Below are positions 44,895 through 51,963 of a DNA stretch of 51,963 bases, in pieces. Made by a program: the position numbers and the translations under genes. Positions within the stretch are counted from its first letter, which is position 1; every line of letters starts with the position of its first letter. The stretch comes from Gnetum montanum (Eukaryota; Streptophyta; Gnetopsida; Gnetales; Gnetaceae). The notes under the pieces are model-generated. The model was not told the DNA's origin and searched no databases. It was given only the letters and a program-made list of their open reading frames with translations. The stretch is taken from assembly GCA_015680685.1 (NCBI GenBank), contig MNCI01002209.1, positions 342,893 to 394,855 on the forward strand. Direction: 5' to 3'.

Positions 44895-45029
44895 CTAATC
44901 CCTCAACTATACTTCGGAAAATCTAATAGGATGCATGTGCCAGTATCATAACTTGGTCAAAATGAGGTGTATGATTGCCATTTTGTGCAACTTGTGCACA
45001 TTTTAATTCATGATTATGCTTGATTATAG

Positions 45030-47829
45030 ATGGCACCCAAATTAAGGCATCCAAGGAGAGAATGACTATCCCAACCAAGGGACAAGCGACCAAGAATGGG
45101 AAGAGGATGAGGTGTGCGACATCTAGAGCACACAGAGGGCTCACATGCAATCAGCCCCCTCCGCGAAGGACCTGATGTGGAATCTGTTCATTAGATTCCT
45201 AAAGAAGATATCCCTAGCGAACAATTGCAAGGGGATGAGACTCTAGTGGTAGTGCCACGACTTGAGGTCACCCTGACCCAGGCATGCCTTGATGCTATTA
45301 AGTTGAGGGAGTTGCAACGAATGATCCTGCAAGAGTTGAACTTTAGACCATTTCTTGAGAATGCATCAAAAGAAATCAATACCCAATTGCAAAGCTCTCC
45401 TATGTGGCCAATCATCACATCCAATGGTGAATGGTACCTCAGAGAGACTTACCTCTTCTATACGAATTGGAAACCAAGGTCTAGAGTAAGAATCAAATAC
45501 ATTCATGTCTCTTACTCTATAGAGGTCATTTCACAAGCTCTAGGGTTGCCAAAGACTGGAGCTGATGTGGCGGAGATTCCCAAACAAGTGGATCCTGAGG
45601 TAAAAGAGGAGTGGATTAGGTGGTGCAATGGGGTAGAGTGCAAGGAGTTTGGCACTTTAACCACCATAGAGAGGGTATACTCAAAAATCGTGTCTTACCA
45701 CTTGAATCCAACGATAAGACCTAGCATGATCACTACCTTCTCTACTCATGCATGTGCTGCTTTAAGTGAAAATTTTGCAATCAACCTTCCATAGTTGCTA
45801 TTCTTGGAGATTGAGAAAAGATTCGTTGAAAGCGAATGTGGAAGATGGGCTCTACCCTTTCCCTACTTAATTAGGAAATTGTGCAAATGGACAGGGATAT
45901 CACGATACACCAATGACATACTTCGGCACGCCCCGATTACCTCGTGGTGGGAGATGATGAAGGATAAGACTCCAACTACCACATGACTTGAGGAAGAGCA
46001 GAAACCACCTCCACCACCTATGAAAACAACAAGGTCAGGCTCGCAGACAATCGCTCTTGAGCCAACAAGAGAAATCTGTAGGAACTAGTGAAGGAGAAGA
46101 CCCTTCAATCTATCGCCCTTCGATGAGCCATTTGGAGTAAGTGGCTCAATTGGTGAGTCTACTAGAGGGAGAAGGGCCAATGTTTTCGGTCACCCAAACA
46201 CAAGTACCTGCAAGAACTAAACCTAGTGTCTGAGAATTAATGGTCTCCACCCAACAATTATTTTCTGAAATTTTAGGAAAGGCCACTACTTTTTCAGTAT
46301 GCTTAGAGGATGGATAGGGGATGACTATCCTGGTGATGCAACACCATGGACAAGAAATTGTAGCTGAAGTGGTTGCTAACACTATTGCTATAGCCCTTAA
46401 TGCACCTACAGCACCTGTACCAGATGTACATGGACTTGAAGATGTATAGACATCTGTAGGAACTTTACGTAGTAGGATCAACGCAACCCAACATGAAGAA
46501 TTGTTGGACCGACTAGTGGGAACCACGCAACGACTTTCAGATGTCTTTGATCTTCCAGATAACATTACTGCGACCCAGTCAGAGCTTCTCTTAGTAAGGG
46601 GCAAGTTTCTTATCTTGGAGGGGCAACTTGAAGTAGCACAAGTGAATTATCAAAGTTTGGTAACGAAAGCTACCTAATTAAGGGCCCAACTTGCTAATCT
46701 AGCTCTCCTCAACCGCAAACTCACCAAAGATGAAGCTTTTCAACAGTTTCAAATCAAACTTCAGATGGTTGAGGATGAGCAAGAGTTAGTAATCTTTGAC
46801 AAGTCCTTAACAGATGCTCATGCATATTATCTAAACAAGGACTTGGCCGAGGTTCGCCAGGAGAATGTCAGGTTGACCGTAGAAGTTCATCACCTGCACA
46901 ATGTTGGTGTTGAAAATCAACACATGAAAGACTTCATGCACCAACAGCAGAAGGAGCTAGCCAAGGTAAACACTGATGTGAGAAGATTAGCTACTAAAAA
47001 TCATAATTTGTCTATGGAGGAAGTTCGAGCCTTGCAACAAAAATTAGTTATCGAAATCTCTGTTTGGAAAAATGAAGCCCTTAAGTTTGAAAGAGTTAAA
47101 AATCACTATAGGAACTAAGTGGGATTATAGAAGGAAGTAAACAAAAAAGAGATTCAAGTTGCAAAGGCCAAAATGAACCAAGGGCTCCAGTAGCTCTGAG
47201 CAGGAGGCAAGGTGTGGCAATCCATCTTCGATGCAATTGAATGCCTACAACCAGGCTGAGATCCACCTCAAGGAGCTACAAATTGAAGAAATGAAAAAAT
47301 ACATGGAGTTAGCTAACCTCCATTATGCAAACCTGGCTATGCTAATAGCTGGAAGGCCATGGTCTGACCTAGAAAAACAAGTGGCCACCTTGTATTCTTT
47401 ATACGAGGGCAAGTTCCAAGCACATAAAGTGATGAAACAGAAGTTGGAAACAGCAAATGTAAAACTCAAGGTTCTCCACACTCTTTTTGAAGGACAACGT
47501 GTGGTCATTGAGAACTTGGCCTGATGGATGAATGACTACCAACAACTAAAGACATCAATCCAAGCATTCGATATGCCTAGTTTGTCAATTTAAAAGAACT
47601 CTTTCCTGCACTTTCATGCCCTCGAGATGTTCCAGTTCTGGCACACATTGGTAAAGCTTCTTGGACGATGAACAATCCCAGAAGCAAAGAAGAGAAAATA
47701 AGGGCTCTATTGGAGGCTTTTTGATTACCTCCGAAAGTTGCAGTTGTTGTAGGACAACCGTCTTCCACATCACATGTGCCAAAGGCTAGAGAAGGCCCAT
47801 CAAAACCACCGCCACCAAGGACATTGTGA
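45030..47829 (+). pseudogene. Extra ORF after pol (about 930 codons), Element 2
   Basis: ATG at 45030 (MAPKLRHPRRE, then stop) preceded by an acceptor. The open frame 45225-45794 covers the globular domain: 'LEVTLTQACLDAIKLRELQ', 'GEWYLRETYLFYTNWKPR', 'VSYSIEVISQALGLP', 'EFGTLTTIERVYSKIVSYHL' and 'LSENFAINLP'. It continues to 45986 with 'ECGRWALPFPYLIRKLCKW'. Frameshift near 46050. The coiled coil is best seen in frames 46765-47118 and 47231-47524. The tail ends 'PSKPPPPRTL' and TGA at 47827. It resembles the plant-transposon protein domain in ORFs after pol of Athila/Tat elements; function unknown. Better preserved than the Element 1 copy. Confidence 0.78.
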
Positions 47830-48069
47830 CCCTCTTTAGCAACTTTAGCACCTTTCAACACAATGGAGAATCCAAGATTGTCAAGATGTTCAATTTTGTC
47901 TCTAAACATCACCATTTTGTAAGTCATTATTCCCCATACACTTGGGCACTTGGTATGTCAATAAAGTCAGTGTCTACATAGATATGTTTCATCATGTGTG
48001 TTGTAATAACTTCATACCTTACAAATTGTAATAAACTCAAGGACGAGTTTTCACACAATCGTGGGGGTA
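47830..48069 (+). other. 3' untranslated region and polypurine tract of Element 2
   Basis: Ends GTGGGGGTA at 48061-48069, abutting the LTR start at 48070, as in Element 1. No gene. Confidence 0.75.
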
Positions 48070-48958
48070 TGATGAAGTGTTCATTCAATGCGTCGACTAG
48101 GCTGCATTGATAGAGCCCCGTATACGTGGCCGCATTGATGTGGCCCCATCGACACATATATCCATGTGTTTATGTGGCCTCGTTTACGTAGAGTCTGTCT
48201 CTAGCTATAAATAAGTGTGCACTCACCACACTTAGGCATCTTTTGCATAGTTGTAACCAGACTCTTGCAGTTTGTTCCTGCAAGAGTTAGAATATTTTCC
48301 AAGTGCCTGCAGCTAGTATGAGAAAGGTGTCCAGCTCTTTATTCAAGTGCTAATGTACATGAGCCCATTGGCGTGACCAGCAATAAAGACGAGCTTTTTA
48401 AGAATTCCTTTCAATATTTGGATTTAATCATTTAAGCATTTAAATAGTTTAATATTTCCATGCTTTAATAATTTCTTCATTGTTATCACTTCACCACTAT
48501 TGTTCTTTTATATATTCTATAAAAACCATAAGTATGATCGTCTCAAACGTAAATCCAACACTTGGCAACCTAGTGACATTTAACATCTGGTAACCTAGCA
48601 GTGGTTAGGGGATGCCCAGGATGTGCATGGAAGATGGGATTGGTTGCTTATGCTAGGGAGAGTTAAGAGATAGAATAGAAAAATTATAGATTACGCAACA
48701 TTCCATTTCTTACATTTCAAGAATTAGGTCTTAGAAGATAAACAAAAAACCAATAAAAATCATTTGCCTCAATCTCACTTAACCATCACATAAGAACATC
48801 ACAAGTGAGGTTGGGAAGATAACGACCATTCTATCATAAGGTTTTGCTGGCTAGAGTTTGGTGAATGCAAGTGCTTACAGTCTATGGAATTCGACCGAGT
48901 CACGTGTGAATGCCCGTGATTCGTATGGTTGGGTGTAGGGGTACCTCGCCACTCATCA
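48070..48958 (+). repeat. 3' LTR of Element 2 (889 bp)
   Basis: TGATGA..TCATCA. TATA box 48206-48213, AATAAA at 48382-48387. Direct partner of 35976-36867. Followed by the GTGGC target copy. Confidence 0.9.
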
Positions 48959-49172
48959 GTGGCCTTGTCTTTAAAATTCATAGCAAGTGTTGTGAAAATC
49001 TAAAACACAAACACCTGCAACTTTGACATTGAGGCTTTTGTTGTAGGGGTATGAATGGTAGCATTGGTTGGTGGGTAGATTTTAAAGGTTCTCACTATAA
49101 AACTTAAAGATTTTGAAAAAGCAAGCAACATTGGCAATGAGGTAAATAGGTTTTGGTGCAAAAATTGAGTGG
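48959..49172 (-). other. Leader of Element 3 (right part)
   Basis: Untranslated leader between the primer site and the Element 2 insertion; no gene seen. Begins with the right target copy of Element 2 (48959-48963). Confidence 0.5.
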
Positions 49173-49195
49173 AGGCCCTTCTCCTTTTAACACCA
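49173..49195 (-). other. Primer-binding site of Element 3, decayed
   Basis: On the minus strand it reads TGGTGTTAAAAGGAGAAGGG. It resembles the Element 4 site TGGCACTAGAAGGAAGG, with differences partly of the C-to-T and G-to-A kind. It lies about 11 bp from a TGCA that would end the 5' LTR. This fixes Element 3 as minus strand with its 5' LTR to the right. Confidence 0.5.
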
Positions 49196-49206
49196 GAAAA
49201 AATTAT

Positions 49207-50031
49207 TGCAGTAGAAAATCTATGCTACTAAAGGAACTAAGAATTCCCAGCAACACAATTTTTTGACCTTGAATCTCTAGGGCCTCTGCAAAAAAACTGA
49301 GATCTGTGATGCACTAGACAATTTGGCATATCACCCAGGGACTTATAAGATGTAAAATAAGGTAAAAAAAATTCAAACATGGAATACATATCTGAATGTA
49401 GATTGTGTCCAAATGAAACTAATGAAAACTTGCACACAAATGGAGCTATAAAACTTTATTTTAGAAAAATAAAAGAGGTACAGAAAATGTGTACAAGATG
49501 GCCTATTGTAGGAAGGGAGGTTTACTTCTACAGGGATTCAAGATCCATTGAAGCTAATGTGATCAACTCCACAATCAAGAGATCTTTCCACTCCTAATGC
49601 TTTGAAACCTTCACTACTGCCACACCAGATTTGCTGCATTATTGATGTAGGGGGGGATGAGAGGTGTGAGGGATTTGGACTTCTAAAGTGAGCAATGCTT
49701 GGAGTTGTGGTTTTTAGGAGCTCAGCATGGATGCCAAAGGCTCACAAATCTCAAGGGGGATAATAGGCTATGAGGGTTCCATGGTGGGGATTTAAGAAGC
49801 TAAGTTTTTCACAAGGTTGCAAGAGATCTCACAAATGCAAAAATGCTCAAAGTATGTAATTCCCAAAAAAGTGGAACCCCTAAATCATGTTTTTGGCTAG
49901 GTTTTGTAGGTTTAGGGCCACTAATTTAGCTGCAAATTAGCTACAATCTTGGCTACAAATTGCTGAACATTTGGCTACAAATTTTTGCTAAGCTCAGGTG
50001 AGGTAGGTGTTCAAATTAAGGGGGGTTACCA
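49207..50031 (-). repeat. 5' LTR of Element 3 (about 825 bp), bounds approximate
   Basis: On the minus strand it starts TGGTAACCCCCCTTAATTTG at 50031, like the TGTAACACCCCAAAATTT starts common in Tat-like LTRs and like TGGACACCACAAAATTTT of Element 4. It ends near TGCA at 49207. AATAAA on the minus strand lies at about 49461-49456. The partner LTR is not in the window, so the ends are inferred from motifs only. Confidence 0.45.
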
Positions 50032-50440
50032 TATAAGGTAAGTTTCATACTGTTGGCACATTTGGCCATTACATGGAGTAGTTGGAATATTTTGTTCAGT
50101 TGGAATATTTTGTTCAAAATATGAGCAAAATCCCTAGTTGTAAATTTGCAGTTTAGTATTGTGATTAATGGGTATTCTTGGAGAAGAAAGCTTGGTAAAT
50201 AATGTTGATGATTTAAGCCTTCTTGGAAAGTAAATTAAAGTACTAAGATATTTTCTTGAGTGAAGGTTGGAATAAAAAAGAGAAGGATTATTTACCACAA
50301 GAAAGCATACTACCTAATTAATATTGGCAAAATAAACAACACCGTGGGTAGTGGATTATCAAAAATCGGCTAAAGAGTCCAACTGGTTTTGAATTCGTAA
50401 TTATCAAAGGGTGTAAAGGTTTTTGTATTGCAGAAAACCC
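50032..50440. other. Non-repetitive-looking flank, no gene seen
   Basis: AT-rich, with a short duplication TTGGAATATTTTGTTCA at about 50090-50117. No ORF or element end. Probably the original host sequence into which Element 3 inserted. Confidence 0.4.
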
Positions 50441-51240
50441 AAATTCACGTATGACCCGAGACCCATTGTTAACGCTGCTGGGAAAAACAAAATCAGAAAA
50501 AAAAATGGAGCTGAATGCCACGGTATTGGGGTGTTTCCTTTGGCTTGCTGGTTCTGGACTGCGTCCACGTACCAGTCGAAGCTATGTTGCCGACTCGTCA
50601 GATGTCAAACCTAAGTTCGTGAAGCGTGTGGGAGGTCCTTCTTGCACCAATGAGCCATTTTAACAGGGGTTTCAGGTAGCAATCGCGTGGAGAAAATCAG
50701 ACAGAACGGAGGTCAATGGAGGGCAGAATGTAGGGATTAAACAACAAAGAAAAAATCGAAACCCTCTGTATACAATACACGGAGAAAGACGTCCCGTTTT
50801 GTTTGGGCCCCAATTCTATTTTTGTCGCAAGCCGTAGCAGTTTTAGTTGTGCGGGCAGCAATGGCTCTAAAGGTTCCTGCAGTTTCAGTGCCTGCAGATT
50901 CACAACACATTCATCCCTGGTCCTGTAATCAATGATAATGGCGAAGACAAACAAAAACAATAAATGCAGGAAGCCCTAAACCAATTTTCGGGGCAAAACA
51001 AAAAAATCTCTGGCAATCAAATCCCTCTATTTGGGACAATATGCTCAGCGCGTCGTTCTTCAAGAAAACCCTTCTTCTCCAGCAAGCGACGGCAGAGCCA
51101 GATGTAGTTGCAGAGCCTTCTCCCGTGGTGATCATCAATTATGGTTTTGTAGGGCCTTATTGTGCAGTGGTAGTTCGAATGTACGGTTTCGGATGATGCT
51201 GCATTTTGAATCTTGATTCAAACATGTGTCAGTTCTTATA
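50441..51240 (+). other. CpG-richer block, possible 5' end of a host gene
   Basis: CpG dinucleotides are frequent (for example near 50455, 50560-50630, 50690, 51030-51080), unlike everything from 284 to 50030. Two ATG-started plus-strand frames stand out. One is at 50505 (MELNATVLGCFLWLAGSG.., 52 residues, A at -3 and G at +4). The other is at 51041 (MLSASFFKKTLLLQQATAEP.., 51 residues, with an N-terminus that would suit organelle targeting). Neither is recognised and neither is long, so they could be first exons, upstream ORFs or chance. A possible acceptor TTTTGTGCAG lies at about 51251. Confidence 0.3.
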
Positions 51241-51963
51241 GGTTTTGTGCAGAAATGAGAGAAAGACCATTGTCCTGGAACTATGATTGAGCCTCTACAC
51301 AATTTACAAGGAAGACAAGAAGAATCATTTAAGGACATAACTTTGCCCTTTCACCAAGAATTATTTGATTACTTCTTCCGCTCAAAGTATATGGTTAAGA
51401 TGGAGTATAAATTAACCAACAATGTATATATATCCATCATATGAAGTACCCATTGTATGAAGCCTTGATTTAAAAACTTGCCTTCAATTATCCCAAGCCA
51501 TGAAAAATTATTTTAAAACATATAAGTTACTACCCATAAAAAAAATTTGCAATATTGATTATCCCATTACATTTAATGTCACATTTTAATGTTAGCATAA
51601 AATTCTCCTAATTTTATGCATAACTTCCTAACTCCCTAACTACATAACTTTCTCCTAGCTTGTTGGGCAAGTAATCTTCTAATTGGTTAGTCAAGTTACT
51701 TGGGAGAAAAGTTAGGTGAGATATTTTGAGATTTTTTTTGAAATTGTAACTTCCCTACCTACCTTTGAACCCTATAAAAGGGCTTCAAGGAGAGAAAGGA
51801 GGAAGATTTGGAATCTCATTTTTTGATAAGGACTTTTGAAGGGAATAATTGGGGTTTCATACATCACTTAGAAGACTTTTGGGAGGTCTCATACATCACA
51901 CTTGGGCTCTCACTCGGAGACATACTCGAGGTCTTGAGAAGAGCTTTGTAAAGAAATTGTGAA
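51241..51963 (+). promoter_or_regulatory. TATA-bearing promoter or LTR at the right edge
   Basis: CCTATAAAAGGGCTTCAAGG at about 51770-51789 is a strong core promoter match. It is followed by a purine-rich leader and a duplicated CATACATCAC (about 51860 and 51890). The upstream AT-rich stretch starting TGTTAGCATAAA at 51590 could be the start of an LTR cut by the window end. No coding region follows within the window. Confidence 0.4.

Larger units (their letters stand above)
43240..45029 (+). other. Spacer between pol and the extra ORF, Element 2
   Basis: Colinear with 5171-7207 of Element 1 but about 250 bp shorter, the loss falling at the N at 44894. A GT repeat lies near 43372-43387. No conserved protein. 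It holds the U3-like module (44771-44863) and an acceptor TTGATTATAG before the ATG at 45030. Confidence 0.7.
35976..48958 (+). mobile_element. Element 2: full-length Athila-like Ty3/gypsy retrotransposon (12983 bp)
   Basis: Two direct LTRs (892 and 889 bp) frame a tRNA-Asp-type primer site, gag, protease, RT, RNase H, integrase, spacer, extra ORF and polypurine tract, all on the plus strand. LTRs begin TGATGA and end TCATCA. The target duplications GTGAC/GTGGC match at 4 of 5 bases. It sits in the leader of Element 3. LTR divergence is roughly 10-13 percent by eye, mostly transitions, so insertion is old. All coding regions carry stops; the copy is inactive, but it preserves the architecture from which Element 1 can be read. 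Confidence 0.9.
11242..50031 (-). mobile_element. Element 3: Tat-like Ty3/gypsy framework element, heavily interrupted
   Basis: Read on the minus strand from the right: 5' LTR (50031 to about 49207), primer site (49195 to about 49173), leader, gag (35495 leftward), protease (to about 31928), RT (about 21640 to 20354) and RNase H (11532 to 11242). It is interrupted by Element 2 (35976-48958), the solo LTR (30903-31711), a segment of unknown origin (about 21640 to 30900), Element 4 (11533-20353) and Element 1. RT and RNase H motifs are of the Tat type ('TWSYEDMRGID', 'IRPVK', 'FQDLNKA'). The 3' half, with integrase and the 3' LTR, is not in the window. It is the oldest layer here. Confidence 0.75.

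Noticed and set aside
46146-46604. Minus-strand frame of 152 codons opposite the extra ORF of Element 2
   Set aside because: Shadow of the plus-strand coding region; no equivalent in Element 1 and no recognisable protein features.
51140-51190. TGCAGTGGTAGTTCGAATG as a tRNA fragment
   Set aside because: No cloverleaf arms, anticodon loop or acceptor stem can be paired around it.

Overview
The window is plant nuclear intergenic DNA made almost entirely of old, nested LTR retrotransposons. No complete, intact gene was recognised. Every long coding region is broken by stops and frameshifts, mostly of the type expected from C-to-T decay of methylated cytosine (CAG to TAG, CAA to TAA, CGA to TGA, TGG to TAG/TGA). 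The size, age and deep nesting of the elements suggest a large, slowly purged seed-plant genome, most likely a gymnosperm. That is an inference from style, not from a marker gene.

Layout. (1) 1-277 is unrelated CpG-retaining DNA. About 278-11241 is Element 1, an Athila-like Ty3/gypsy element on the plus strand (gag remnant, protease, RT, RNase H, integrase, a long spacer, an extra ORF after pol, 3' LTR). Its 5' end is not in view. (2) 11242-11532 and 20354 to about 21640 are pieces of Element 3, a Tat-like Ty3/gypsy element on the minus strand. They are split by Element 4. (3) 11533-20353 is Element 4, a plus-strand Tat-like element with gag and protease but no RT or integrase. It is bounded by long LTRs of 1544 and 1400 bp. 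(4) About 21640-30900 is a segment of unknown origin. It holds a degenerate tandem array of about 181-bp period and a decayed, intron-containing plus-strand coiled-coil gene. (5) 30903-31711 is a solo LTR (minus) with a perfect AAAGG target duplication. (6) 31712-35975 is protease and gag of Element 3 (minus). (7) 35976-48958 is Element 2, a complete-length (12983 bp) relative of Element 1 with both LTRs, a tRNA-Asp-type primer site and a 4/5-match target duplication. (8) 48959-50031 is the leader, primer site and 5' LTR of Element 3. (9) 50032-51963 looks least repetitive. It has a CpG-richer block at about 50440-51200 that may be the 5' end of a host gene, and a TATA-bearing promoter or LTR at the right edge.

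Order of events. Element 3 is the oldest framework. Elements 1, 2 and 4 and the segment carrying the solo LTR interrupt it. 

Most interesting biology. Both Athila-like copies carry the same extra ORF of about 930 codons after pol: an N-terminal domain resembling those of plant transposon-associated proteins, a long coiled coil and a proline-rich tail. The spacer in front of it holds a palindromic module resembling the LTR U3, a TATA box, a splice donor (visible in Element 1) and a splice acceptor that touches the ATG in both copies. This reads like a separate internal transcription unit for the extra ORF. The two single N bases fall where a related element or the family norm has about 250 bp more sequence, so they probably hide assembly gaps, one of them over the donor exon in Element 2.
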